A stretch of DNA of 41,272 nucleotides from positions 1 through 41,272 of the forward strand of contig NZ_SUMC01000067.1 of the NCBI RefSeq assembly GCF_005047355.1, read 5' to 3'. The DNA is from Actinacidiphila oryziradicis. Its GTDB lineage: Bacteria > Actinomycetota > Actinomycetes > Streptomycetales > Streptomycetaceae. The notes beneath the pieces are model-generated. The model ran no database searches, was not told the DNA's origin, and saw only the letters and a list, made by a program, of their open reading frames with translations. Shown here piece after piece: positions 24,068 through 32,898 of this stretch (position 1 is the stretch's first letter; each line of letters starts with the position of its first letter). Both the position numbers and the translations under genes were made by a program.

Positions 24068-27000
24068 TCAGCAGGTCTTCCGGTACGGGATGCCGGACAG
24101 GTACGTCTTCCAGTCGGCCCGCGACAGGCCGGTTCCGGCGCGCTCGCACACGTCGGCGGCGACCCCGGGCGAGCCGATCTCGTACCGCTGGAGCGGCACA
24201 TGGGTCCCGGCGGCGTAGAGGGTTCCGCCGTCCGGGCTGAAGCCCAGGGACAGCAGCGGGTCACCGGGGGTCGGGAGCGCGGAACCGAGCAGCTGGTGGG
24301 AGGCCACGTCCCAGAGTTGAATGGCCCCGTCGGAAGAGGCTGCCGCCAGGGTGCTCCCGTCGGGTGAAAACGTGATCGCCGCCGCATCGTCGATGCCTCG
24401 CGAACGCGCACCGGCGGAGGTGGAGACGCTGGACAGTATGCCGAGCCGCTTGTGCCCGCCGGCACCGTCCCAGAGAGCGATCCGGCCGAATTGATCACCT
24501 ACAGCCAGATATTTCCAACTTCTGTTCAAGGCAAGTACCTCCGATGGGTCATCAGCGTTGAAGAACGCGCCGTGAGTGACCTTCGCTGACCGCAGGTCGA
24601 CCACCGTGCCGTCGTCCGACATGAGGAGACTGTCGTCAGCGCGAAGCAGCAGTTGTCCTTGCCCCTGCTCTCCTGACGCGCCGGCCAGTGTCTTCGTCCG
24701 GATCCGACGACGCACATCCCACGCTTCAACGGTAGAGCGCTGCCAACTGCCGTGAGACGAAGAGGGTGCCGCCGTCGGCGCTGAGCGCGATTCCGGTGGT
24801 ACTCGGCGCGTACTCCACCGATTCGGGGAGCTCGAGGACGGTCCGTTTCCGGCGTGCCGCCACATCCCAAACGGTTATCCGTTGCTTGCCTCCGGTGCCG
24901 TCAGATTCTTCGTCCGCCTTGCCGTACGCGAAAAACCTGCCACCGGCGCTGAACGACATGAGTTCAGCGCACGCCCCGCCTAGAGTCTCGGCGAGCCCGC
25001 TGTCCTGCACGACCGTGGGCAGGGGACCGCAGGGCTTCCCCGGGAGATCGGACACGATCCGGCCGGTCTGCGCGTCCAGCAGTTGAAAGCCTGCTCCGTC
25101 CCCGGACCGGTGGACGGTGGCAAGAGTACGGCTGTCCGCACTGAACGTCGCCGAGTCGACCTCGTGGTCCTGCCAACGGGTAGTGGTGGAGCCGGCCAGA
25201 TTCAGGGTGACGACCGTGGAACCGGCGCCGCTGAGATAACGGATCACGTTCGCGGCGAGATCCAGTCTGAGGTCATTGGGCGTGTCGTTGACCGGAGCGT
25301 AGCTGAATACGGGCGCATCCGGAGCGACGAGCCGCCACAGCAGAATCTGATTGTCATCCGTGGCTGCGACGAACTTTCCGTCGTCACTGAACCGCATATC
25401 GTTGATCGACGCGTCCTTCAGCTGCGGCATTTCCTTCCCCGAGTGAATGTCCCAGGTGCGGATCCCCGAGTTGGTGGCCACCGCCATCTTCCGGCTGTCC
25501 GGCGTGAATTCGAACCTGCCATCGAAGCAGTTGTCCTTTCCCGCCTTGGAAATCCACGGCGTGGACAGCTTCCGCTGCTCGGCCACATTCCAGATCTCCA
25601 ACGGGCGGCCGCCATCGCACACTGCCAACAACCGGTCGTCCGGGCTGATCACCTCCCCCTGCAGTCCGGTGGCACCCGACCAGTGATGTGTCAGCAGCAG
25701 CCGTCGGCTTTTCACATCCCAGAGCTGGAGCGCATCCCCGTAGCCGAAGTTCATGAGAGTCCGCCCGCTGGGGCTGAATCCCGCGCTCGCGGAGGCGTCC
25801 CCCAAAGCCCCTCCGATCTGGTGCCCGGCTGCTATGTCCCACAACCGCACACCGTTGTCCGTCGTCATCGCGAACGTCCGGCCGTCCGGGCTGACCGCGG
25901 CACGGTCGTAACTGACGTCCTTCCCGAGTCCTTTGTAGGAACCAGTCTGTCTATGACTGCGGACGTCCCAGGTGTCGATTCGACCATCGCCGATGGACAT
26001 CAACGTCCGCCCGTCCTCGGTGAGGTCGTATCCGGCTGCGGCACCGGAATCGCCATCGGGAGGGGTGAACACGTCTTCTTCCTTCTGCGTCATCGCGCCC
26101 AGTAGCGCCGACCGGGTCTCGGTCGTATGGGCGAGCCGCCACGCGGCGACGCTGAGCTGCATGGCCTTCACCGGATCGGAGAAGCGCATGCTGTCGGCGA
26201 CGGCGGCGATGCGGCGCGCCTCGGCCTGAGTGTGCTGACGGTCGTTCGTACGGTTCTGCTGCACGGCGACGACAGCGGCCAGCACAGCCAGGCCGAGCAA
26301 CAGGGACAGGGTGGTAACCAGGCCGCGCAGCCGGCGGCGTTCGCGGGTGCGGCCCGCGCTGCTGACGGTGAGGAAGGAACGTTCCAGGTCGGTGAGGTCC
26401 TCGGCCCCGGCTCGCACGGGCGCCGCGAACAGTTCCTCGGCGGCGCCCAGCCGGGTGCCCCGGTAGAGGGCGCCGGGGTCGCGGCCGAGGTCATTCCAGG
26501 CCATGGCGGCTTCGGTCAGTTTGCGGTGGGCACGGAGGCGTTCACGATCCTCGTCGATCCAGGAGCGCAGGCGCGGCCAGGCGGTGATCAGTGCCTCGTG
26601 GGCGAGGTCGACCGTGTTGTCATCGAGGGTGACCAGCCGGGCGCGGACGAGGCGTTCGAGTACGACGGTCGTGTCATTGGACTGGTCGGTGTCGAGTTCG
26701 GCGCGGTCGGCGGGTCGGCGGGTGTCCTGGGTGCCGTCGCCGGGGGTGATCAGCCTCAGCAGTATGCGCCGGGCGATGTCGGCCTGGGCAGGGGTGAGCT
26801 GGGTGTAGACGTCCTCGGCGGTGCGGGCGATGGCGCCGTGGATACCGCCGGCGGCGTCGTAGGCGGCTTCGCCCAGGGTCCGTCCCTTGCGGCGGCGCCA
26901 GGTCTCCAGCAGGGCGTGGGACATCAGCGGCAGTCTTCCGGGCTCGTCGGTAACCTCTTCCACGATCCTGGCGGTCAGCGCCTTCTCCACGATCAGACCG

Positions 27001-27851
27001 CTCGCCATGGCCGGCTTCACAACCGCCTCGCGCAACTCCGCGGGGTTCATCGGGCCGACGAGCAGGCTGGTGGCGCCCAGGGCCTGGGCCAGGGCGTCGT
27101 GCTCGGCGCAGCGCCCGTAGAAGTCGGCCCGTACCGCCAGGACCACACGTAGCCGGGTCTCCGGTTGGAGGGCGGTGAGTGCGAGGTCGATGAACGCTTT
27201 TCGCTCGGCGGGGTCGGTGCACAGGGTGAAGACTTCCTCGAACTGGTCGAACACGACCACCGTGTCGCCCGGTCCGTCCTTGGGCGTGAACAGGGCGGTA
27301 TGGGTACGTGCGGGGTGCGGCCCGGGGCTGAGGATCCGGATGGCGGCCGGGCGCAGTCGCGCGGAAGGTTCGCTCTGTAGGGCGGGGATCAGTCCGGCGC
27401 GCAGCAGGGAGGACTTCCCGCTGCCGGACGGCCCGAAGACCGCGCTGAACCGGCGGGCCCGCACCAGCGCCAGAACCTCGCCGGCCAGCCGTTCCCGGCC
27501 GAAGAACCGCTCGCTGTCACCCGGCTCGAAGCGGGCCAGGCCCTGGTAGGGCGGATCACTGTCGTCGGCGGCCACCGCTGCGACGGTGGCCTCCTCGTCC
27601 ACCTCCCGCCAGCGCCGCTCCCATTCCTCACCGTCACCGCCGCACGCGGCCACATAGGCCAAGGTGACCGGTAACGACGGCAGCTGCTCGCCCGCGGCCG
27701 CCCGCGACAGTGTCGTGACGGAGTAGTCCGTACCGCGCGCCATGGCCCGGTAGGTGATCCCGCCCGCCTCCTGCCGCAGCTTGCGCAACTCGAACGCGAA
27801 CCGCTGCACCGGCCCGGCACCCGGGTCCAACGGACTCTCCCGTCGTCCCAT
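24068..27851 (-). pseudogene. HTH-STAND NTPase-WD40 protein, frameshifted
   Basis: About 1,260 codons in two frames. The first 1,041 codons (27851-24726) hold an N-terminal helix-turn-helix-like region (about 15-65), a STAND-type NTPase (Walker A GPSGSGKS at 140-147; Walker B VVVFDQFEEVF near 195-205), a winged-helix/helical section, one transmembrane segment (LVTTLSLLLGLAVLAAVVAV, about 509-529) and WD40 repeats. It then stops in the propeller at 24726, while the repeat pattern continues without loss in the +1 frame (TVEAWDVRRR onward, RIALWDGAGG, AIQLWDVASH) to a stop at 24068. One extra base between about 24726 and 24780 explains this. Such proteins are signal-sensing oligomerising ATPases; some STAND proteins act in phage defence. 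It may be decayed, a sequencing error, or a real +1 shift. Confidence 0.8.
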
Positions 27852-28155
27852 CCAGCATCCCCCGCCTCCGCGCCGTGTGCATCGTGCGGTCAGCCTCGCG
27901 TCAACCTACGCACCCCGGCAAGTGGCCGCAATGCTGCGTCATCCGCTGGATTTCCTCAGCGACCATCGGTGACCTGCGGCGCGGCTTTTGTTGCGTGCGG
28001 AGACAGGGGGCTGCGCAACAACTACCCGGCCGCGAAAACTCGGTGACAGACGAGGCGAACAAGCTGGCACAGCAGCCCAGGCACAGGCCTCGATCTGCAA
28101 GTGCAATCCTCCGCGCCGCCGCCACAGTCGGCAGCGTTCCCAACAGAAGGGACAC
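27852..28155. other. Intergenic region between STAND-WD40 gene and small secreted peptide
   Basis: About 300 bases between divergent genes. It holds copy B of the dispersed repeat (28066-28101) and AAGGGA before the peptide ATG. No operator palindrome or clear -10/-35 pair was found. Confidence 0.45.
28066..28101 (+). repeat. Dispersed imperfect repeat, copy B
   Basis: Second copy of the element at 23395-23431, here about 55 nt upstream of the small secreted-peptide gene. Shared blocks are GGCACAGCAGC and TCGATCTGCAAG. Confidence 0.4.
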
Positions 28156-28293
28156 ATGATGTCGTTCAAAGCCGCAAACAAGCGGATCGCGCTCACTGCG
28201 GCCGCGGTGACGCTGGGCTGCGGCCTCGCCGGCCCCGTCCAGGCCCACTCCCCACAGTCTCATCCGCAGGCAACCACCGGCTGGGTCTATTAG
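28156..28293 (+). CDS. Very small secreted peptide
   Basis: A 45-residue reading frame. Residues 1-30 form a clear Sec signal peptide: a basic start (SFKAANKR), a hydrophobic core (IALTAAAVTLGCGLAG) and a likely AxA-type cut at VQA. Only HSPQSHPQATTGWVY (15 residues) would remain outside the cell. AAGGGA lies four bases before the first ATG; a second ATG follows directly. It is divergent from the STAND-WD40 gene. It might be a signalling or bioactive peptide, or the 5' end of a secreted protein truncated by an early stop. I find no continuation in other frames. Confidence 0.5.
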   Translation: MMSFKAANKRIALTAAAVTLGCGLAGPVQAHSPQSHPQATTGWVY

Positions 28294-28565
28294 GCGCGAC
28301 GTCTGCTCCGGTCCGGGGTCCAGCCGCCCGGTGTGCGCTCACGGGGGTGCACACGCGGGGCAGGCCGACCCAGGTCCCAACTGCCCTGGCTCCGGCGGGT
28401 CCGCCAGCGCCGGTGGCGAATTGCCGCCGTCGCCGTGAACCGCGCGGGGCATGGCGGAGTCAAAGCGGCACGCGATGCGTCAAGCGACGCGACGGGCGCC
28501 ACAGCGAGCGGTACGGCGGCACCGGAGATCAACGGGCGGGCAGGAAATTATCCGAGGGGGACGGT

Positions 28566-29333
28566 ATGAGGGCCATCGCACGACAGATGGTGCTGGACTG
28601 GGCGAGCGCTCTGGTCGGCACGGCCGCGTTGGTCGCGGTGGTGCTGCCGCTGCGTGCGGCAGCCGGGGACGACGGAGTACGGGAGGTCCCCTACGCCTCG
28701 TCCACCACGGCGTCGAACGCACCGGGTTCGTACGGGCTGCGGACGGCGGCCGCGCCGGCGGGCCACCGCAACGATCCGCTGACAGCGGACGAGATCGAGC
28801 GGGCCAGGAATCTCGCGCTGACCGGCGACCGCGCGCTGCGCACGATGAGCGAGGACGTACGCGGCCGGGCCGGGGCACCGCAGTACGTCAGCACGGACCT
28901 GGCCGAGGGGACGGCGGCCGACGGCCGGCGGGCGGAGGTGTCGTTCTACGACTACCGGGACGACACGCTGATACGGAGGACCGTCGACCTGGCGACGGGT
29001 CAGGTCGTACGCACCGAGACCGCATCGGGCGTCCAGCCGGTCCCGTCCGGGGCGGAGGCCCGCGAGGCCGCGGCCATTCTGCTCCGGGACCCGTCCGGCG
29101 GCGGGGTGAAGCAGGACTTCGAAGCCGCCACCGGCGTGCCGCTCACCGACGTGCGGCAGTTGAGTGTGCAGGCCATGGCCTACCGCGGCGCCGCCGGGCG
29201 CCGGGGACCCGACGCCGAGTGCGGCAAGCACCGCTGCGTACGGCTGTTCACCCGAGTCAAGGACGGGCCGTGGATCGACACCCGGCACTACGTCGTCGAC
29301 CTCAGCGCCCGCACCACGATCCGGCTCCCGTAG
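28566..29333 (+). CDS. Secreted or membrane-anchored hypothetical protein
   Basis: A 255-residue protein with an N-terminal hydrophobic segment (WASALVGTAALVAVVLPL) and an AAA-type cleavage region near residues 31-33. After a low-complexity stretch, a helical PLTADEIERARNLALTGDRA resembles the opening of copper amine oxidase-type N-terminal domains. Then come beta-strands (RAEVSFYDYRDDTLIRRTVD) and a C-terminal CGKHRCVRLF pair that may form a disulphide. GAGGGGGA lies five bases before the ATG. There is no catalytic motif. Similar proteins in Streptomyces are annotated only as secreted or Tat-signal proteins, from memory. It acts outside the membrane; its role is unknown. Confidence 0.7.
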   Translation: MRAIARQMVLDWASALVGTAALVAVVLPLRAAAGDDGVREVPYASSTTASNAPGSYGLRTAAAPAGHRNDPLTADEIERARNLALTGDRALRTMSEDVRGRAGAPQYVSTDLAEGTAADGRRAEVSFYDYRDDTLIRRTVDLATGQVVRTETASGVQPVPSGAEAREAAAILLRDPSGGGVKQDFEAATGVPLTDVRQLSVQAMAYRGAAGRRGPDAECGKHRCVRLFTRVKDGPWIDTRHYVVDLSARTTIRLP

Positions 29334-29380
29334 CGCCGGTGCCGGCCTCCCGGCGCGTCAGGTGAAGCAGGCGGTTGTGG

Positions 29381-30097
29381 CTACAGGGCTTGGGCCTGAG
29401 CCAGGTACAGGGACGGCGGGTGGGATCCCGCCGTCGGCTTGGGCTCCAGGCGGCGCTGCAGGCGCTCGTACAGCGCCCGCGCGTCGGCCTCGTCGAGCCG
29501 GTCGAAGTCAGCGGACCGCATCGCGGACCCGACCGAGGTGGCCGGGTTCGCACCGAAGTTCACGACGGACACGTCGCCGCGGTGCAGGTCGACCTCTTGG
29601 ATGTCGCGCTGGTCGTAGTCCGGGCTCCACATCTGGCGCGTCACCTGGGACGCGAAGCTCATCTCGTCGACGTCGCCGTCCTTGATGGCGGCCAGCATGT
29701 CGCCGACGTCGCTGCGGGCCGGGTTGACGTCGGCCTCCATGTGCAGGCCGGTGGCGTCCTCGGACAGGCGCAGGCTGCCGGCCTTGGTGTACGCCATGGC
29801 CAGCCCGGCGTGATTGAGGAGCAGCTGCACCTGCGGGTTCTCGCCGAGGGTCTTGGCGAACGAACCCTGCCGGACGACTTCGGTGTACGAGCCGAAGGGG
29901 TCGAACATCTCGAAGGGCTCTTCGGTGACGGAGGCGTAGCCCTCCACGCGGGACGCACCGCCGTCCGTGGCCGGTGCCCGCACCTCCAGGAGACCGGCTG
30001 CGCGGGCTCGACTCTTGGGGTAGGACGAAAGTGCTACGGGAGTTGGACGGTCCGGGCCGTGCAGGGGCTCTGTGACTGTGCCGATGATGCCGGTCAT
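29381..30097 (-). CDS. Orphan HK97-family phage prohead protease
   Basis: A 238-residue protein of the HK97 prohead protease family (U35/herpesvirus-assemblin fold), which trims scaffold from the major capsid protein during phage head assembly. Visible motifs are VEGYASV near residue 51, the catalytic His in LLLNHAGL (His96) and Ser in DEMSFAS (Ser147), and a VSVVNFGANPAT C-terminal block. The first 35 residues are not typical, and the ATG at 30097 lacks a good ribosome site, so the start may be wrong or the 5' end rearranged. No portal, capsid or terminase gene is adjacent. This is a prophage relic, or a domesticated gene kept for another job. Confidence 0.82.
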   Translation of the reverse strand: MTGIIGTVTEPLHGPDRPTPVALSSYPKSRARAAGLLEVRAPATDGGASRVEGYASVTEEPFEMFDPFGSYTEVVRQGSFAKTLGENPQVQLLLNHAGLAMAYTKAGSLRLSEDATGLHMEADVNPARSDVGDMLAAIKDGDVDEMSFASQVTRQMWSPDYDQRDIQEVDLHRGDVSVVNFGANPATSVGSAMRSADFDRLDEADARALYERLQRRLEPKPTAGSHPPSLYLAQAQAL

Positions 30098-30338
30098 CCG
30101 GGTGGCTGCTCACCACGCCCAGCACCCTGTCCTACGCCGCCGGCGACAGCTCCTTTCTGCCTGGGATCGAAGGCCTTGGCTGCGATGCTGTCGACTCCAG
30201 CTCCAACCAGCCCGAGCCGAGCCCAGGGAAGTCGTGGCGGATATTCTCTCCATCACAGGCAACCTCACCCGTCTCTGAGGGTGTTCATTACGCGAAGGCC
30301 TATGAATCTCGGCTGGGGCCAGGAAAGGGACGGTGGCG

Positions 30339-30878
30339 ATGGCTCGTGCGCCGAGGCCCGCGGAGGCCGACTTCGCCGAGTACATCCGTGCGCGTCGGGA
30401 TCACTTGGTCCGCGCCGCCTACCTGCTCACCGGCGACCTGCACCAGGCCGAGGACCTCGTGCAGACCGTGCTGGTCCGGGTGTGGCCACGCTGGCCCAAG
30501 ATCAAGGAAATGGAGAACGTCGACGCCTATGTCCACCGCACACTGATCTCGCTGTTCTCCACCAGCGTGCGCCGCCGCCGCTGGCGTGAGGTCAGCGCCG
30601 ACCCGCAGCAGGACGGCACGTGGACCACGCCGACCGCGCCAGACCAGACCATGGCGGTCGAAGCCCGCGCGGACCTGCGCACCGCGCTCGGCTCACTGGC
30701 GCCGCGCCAACGGGCGGTCCTCGTGCTGCGGTACTACCTGGATCTGCCCGAGGCGGAGGCGGCGGACATCCTCGCCTGCTCCGTAGGGACCGTGAAGAGC
30801 CAAGCCGCCAAGGCCGTCAAGCGCCTGCGAGAACGGCAGACCAACAACGCCCTGACTGACGAGAGGGGCACCACATGA
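30339..30878 (+). CDS. SigE-family ECF RNA polymerase sigma factor
   Basis: A 179-residue ECF sigma factor of the Streptomyces SigE family. Region 2 contains LVRAAYLLTGDLHQAEDLVQ and VLVRVWPRW; region 4 contains LAPRQRAVLVLRYYLDLPEA and ILACSVGTVKSQAAKAV, the DNA-binding helix-turn-helix. ATG 30339 sits 8 nt after AGGAAAGGGA; an in-frame GTG at 30333 is the alternative. Its stop overlaps the next gene's ATG (ATGA), pairing it with a membrane protein that could act as its anti-sigma or sensor. Targets are unknown. Confidence 0.93.
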   Translation: MARAPRPAEADFAEYIRARRDHLVRAAYLLTGDLHQAEDLVQTVLVRVWPRWPKIKEMENVDAYVHRTLISLFSTSVRRRRWREVSADPQQDGTWTTPTAPDQTMAVEARADLRTALGSLAPRQRAVLVLRYYLDLPEAEAADILACSVGTVKSQAAKAVKRLRERQTNNALTDERGTT

Positions 30879-31531
30879 ACACACCGTCGCACGAGGACGA
30901 GATCCGCTCCCTGCTCCACCACGAGGTGGAAGGCGTTCACGCCTCCGCAGACCTCGACGCCAGAGTCTTCCGCGGCGCCCGCCGAGTCCGCCGCGTCAAG
31001 GCCGGAACCATCGGAGCCATGGCACTCCTGGCCATGGGTGGCCTCTTGCTGGTCGCCTTGCCCAAGGCGCAGACCAGCACCGAGGCAACGGTGCGGGCCG
31101 CGCCGCCACACTGCCCGACGTCGATCCCGGTCGGCAGCGTCACGCCCTCGCACCGCGAGGGCGCAGACCGCACCCTGGTGCCGGGTACGCCGACAGCCGC
31201 CGTCGCCTGCACCTACCAGGTGTCAACGGCCTCGGACGGCACCCCGCAGGCCACGCTCGTCACGAGCAAGGCCCCCGTCCAGCTCACCGGCGCCACCCTG
31301 AACGGCGTGGTCGCGGCGCTGAACCAGCCCGTCCACGGGTACGCGTTCCGCTGCCCATCCGCCCGTTCGTACCGAGAGCTGATGCTGCGCTTCGACTACG
31401 GGGCCGGGCCACAGGTCACCGTCGTAGCGAACCTTCACTGCCCCGGGCTGAGCAACGGCACACTCAGCGGAGCGTTCAACCCCCAGGGGACGCTGCCCCC
31501 GGCCCTGACGGCGTTGATCACCAAGAACTGA
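30875..31531 (+). CDS. Single-pass membrane protein coupled to the sigma factor
   Basis: A 218-residue protein with a short acidic/basic cytoplasmic N-terminus (EDEIRSLLHHEVEGVHASADL), one transmembrane segment (about 48-66, TIGAMALLAMGGLLLVALP) and an extracytoplasmic domain with four cysteines in beta-rich sequence. It starts within the sigma gene's stop. The N-terminus has the feel of SigE-family partner proteins that hold the sigma factor at the membrane, but no zinc anti-sigma HxxxCxxC motif is present. Role as a sigma regulator is inferred from coupling only. Confidence 0.75.
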   Translation: MNTPSHEDEIRSLLHHEVEGVHASADLDARVFRGARRVRRVKAGTIGAMALLAMGGLLLVALPKAQTSTEATVRAAPPHCPTSIPVGSVTPSHREGADRTLVPGTPTAAVACTYQVSTASDGTPQATLVTSKAPVQLTGATLNGVVAALNQPVHGYAFRCPSARSYRELMLRFDYGAGPQVTVVANLHCPGLSNGTLSGAFNPQGTLPPALTALITKN

Positions 31532-31738
31532 ACCTGCGTAGCAGGGCACTCCTGTTACGTGAGGGCGTGGACCTGCCCGTAGTGTGTGCTTCTCTGCTGT
31601 CCGCACCCCGCGCGGCCCGATGACGCCACATCACCCACCCGAGCGACGCCACACGACGATCAACGAAAACGTCGAAAGTCGAGAGCGACCGAAGAGCCCG
31701 AAATCTCTAGCACCGGACCCAGTGTCGGCGAGGCGCTC

Positions 31739-32065
31739 ATGGACTGCATCCGCCAACAGGCTGACGGCACCACGACCTTCCCCCAGAAGGCCAAGACCTG
31801 CCAGTACAACATCATCGGCCTCATCCAGACCGAGCACCTCACCGAACGGGGCGTCAACGGACGCAGCCGCTTCATCGTCGGCGTCGGCTCCGGCGGCAAC
31901 TGGGACGCAGTCGAGAAGGCGTGGAACGCCGGTGACCTCACCCCAGACGACCTGGAGGACCTGTTCCTCGTGCACGTCGTCGTCGAGGACATCTCGGGAG
32001 ACGACACCGACACGTGGGGATTCCCCGGCGACGACTACACAATTGTCGCCACGCCCTTCTCCTGA
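31739..32065 (+). CDS. Hypothetical protein, possible toxin/immunity-type
   Basis: A 108-residue acidic protein with alternating strands and helices: KTCQYNIIGLIQTEHLTERG, then RFIVGVGSGGNWDAVEKAWN, then LEDLFLVHVVVEDISGDD. The frame is open further upstream to 31586, but those residues look non-coding. The ATG at 31739 has only a weak GAGG-like site, so the start is uncertain. The size, acidity and place next to another small acidic protein and a transposase end resemble immunity-gene neighbourhoods, though no family was recognised. Confidence 0.5.
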   Translation: MDCIRQQADGTTTFPQKAKTCQYNIIGLIQTEHLTERGVNGRSRFIVGVGSGGNWDAVEKAWNAGDLTPDDLEDLFLVHVVVEDISGDDTDTWGFPGDDYTIVATPFS

Positions 32066-32099
32066 CACCAAGCAGGCGAGGCCCCGTCGTCACCGCACG

Positions 32100-32271
32100 A
32101 TGAAGCCCCCGCCGTTCTTCTCCGCCGTGGCCCGCCGGGTCCTGCGGCACGGCGACTTCCCCAGCCGCGAAGACTTGATCGACAAGCTCGACACCTACAT
32201 GATCAACCGCAACGAGACCGCCAAGCCCTACCGCTGGACCTACGACGGAACCCCCACTCAAGGTCACGTAG
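32100..32271 (+). mobile_element. 3' end of an IS630-type transposase gene
   Basis: The sequence VLRHGDFPSREDLIDKLDTY, then MINRNETAKPYRWTYDGTP, is the C-terminal tail of IS630-family DDE transposases as found in Streptomyces. A single extra A near 32256 shifts the final codons, which in the restored frame would read PLKVT followed by a TAG at 32269-32271. The DDE catalytic region is absent. Only this fragment of the element is present in the window. Confidence 0.75.
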
Positions 32272-32508
32272 ATGATGATGAGCAGCATGGGTACTGACGA
32301 GCAGCTTCCCGAGAACCTCACATTGGACGAGGCATACCGGGCGGCCTACTACATGGTGGAACAGTACGTCGCGCTGGAGAAGCAGCCAGACGTCGGATTG
32401 GTGCTGCTCGTCCAATACATGGAGTCAGACCCGGCGAGATGGATCGACTGGATCGCGTCGGTGCGGCGAGGACTCAGCGATGCGAGCACCATCAACCCAC
32501 AAAAATAG
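32272..32508 (+). CDS. Small acidic protein, possible immunity protein
   Basis: A 78-residue acidic, helical protein. Three ATGs in tandem (32272, 32275, 32278) and one at 32287 offer starts; AAGG at about 8 nt supports the first. Core sequence LTLDEAYRAAYYMVEQYVAL, then VGLVLLVQYMESDPARWIDW, recalls small proteins that accompany polymorphic-toxin or accessory loci in Streptomyces. It begins directly after the terminal TAG of the transposase remnant, so the insertion probably created its present 5' context. Function unproven. Confidence 0.6.
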   Translation: MMMSSMGTDEQLPENLTLDEAYRAAYYMVEQYVALEKQPDVGLVLLVQYMESDPARWIDWIASVRRGLSDASTINPQK

Positions 32509-32561
32509 CCGGCCGAACTACGGCCGCCGACCGCCCCTCTCCGAACTTCCGCGGAGACGTA

Positions 32562-32762
32562 CTAGCCCTCCTCCGGCGAGCCGCATGCTGCGCAGGGGAC
32601 CGTGAAGGGCGTGCCGTTGGAGTCAATCACGACGATGGCTCCCCGGCCCTCGCAGTTGGCGTTGGGGCACTCGGGCGTCTTGCTGCTGGGCAGCGCCGAG
32701 ACCTGCACCCGCCGGAGGGCGGCCAGGGCTTTGGTGTAGCGGGGGTTGATCCACTGCTTCAC
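32562..32762 (-). CDS. Small zinc-ribbon hypothetical protein
   Basis: A 66-residue protein from a GTG at 32762: VKQWINPRYTKALAALRRVQ at the start, then CPNANCEGRGAIVV and a C-terminal CAACGSPEEG. Two CxxxC/CxxC pairs suggest a zinc ribbon. The frame extends further upstream, but the region there holds structured repeats, so the GTG is preferred. It is the last gene in a series of small minus-strand genes, separated from them by hairpins at 32796-32825 and repeats. Unknown function. Confidence 0.6.
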   Translation of the reverse strand: MKQWINPRYTKALAALRRVQVSALPSSKTPECPNANCEGRGAIVVIDSNGTPFTVPCAACGSPEEG

Positions 32763-32795
32763 CGAGGGCTTCGCTTTCTGTCGGAACGTGGAGAG

Positions 32796-32825
32796 GCCCC
32801 GACCGCTGACACAGGCGGCCGGGGC
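32796..32825. terminator. GC-rich hairpin between small genes
   Basis: GCCCCGACCGC and GCGGCCGGGGC form an 11-bp stem with an 8-nt loop (one G-U pair in the minus-strand RNA). It may terminate or attenuate transcription between the gene starting at 33138 and that starting at 32762. Confidence 0.5.
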
Positions 32826-32886
32826 TCTTGCCGCCCCACGGGGGTGGCCATTGGGAGTGGCCGGGGCGGCTGCCGTCCCACGGGGA
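32817..32886. repeat. Direct repeat pair of 28 bp
   Basis: Copies at 32817-32844 and 32859-32886, period 42 bp, share GGCCGGGG and CCCACGGGG blocks with about five differences. Each contains a small internal hairpin. The function is not known; they could be duplicated hairpin elements or binding sites. Confidence 0.5.
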
Positions 32887-32898
32887 CAGGACGGCGGT

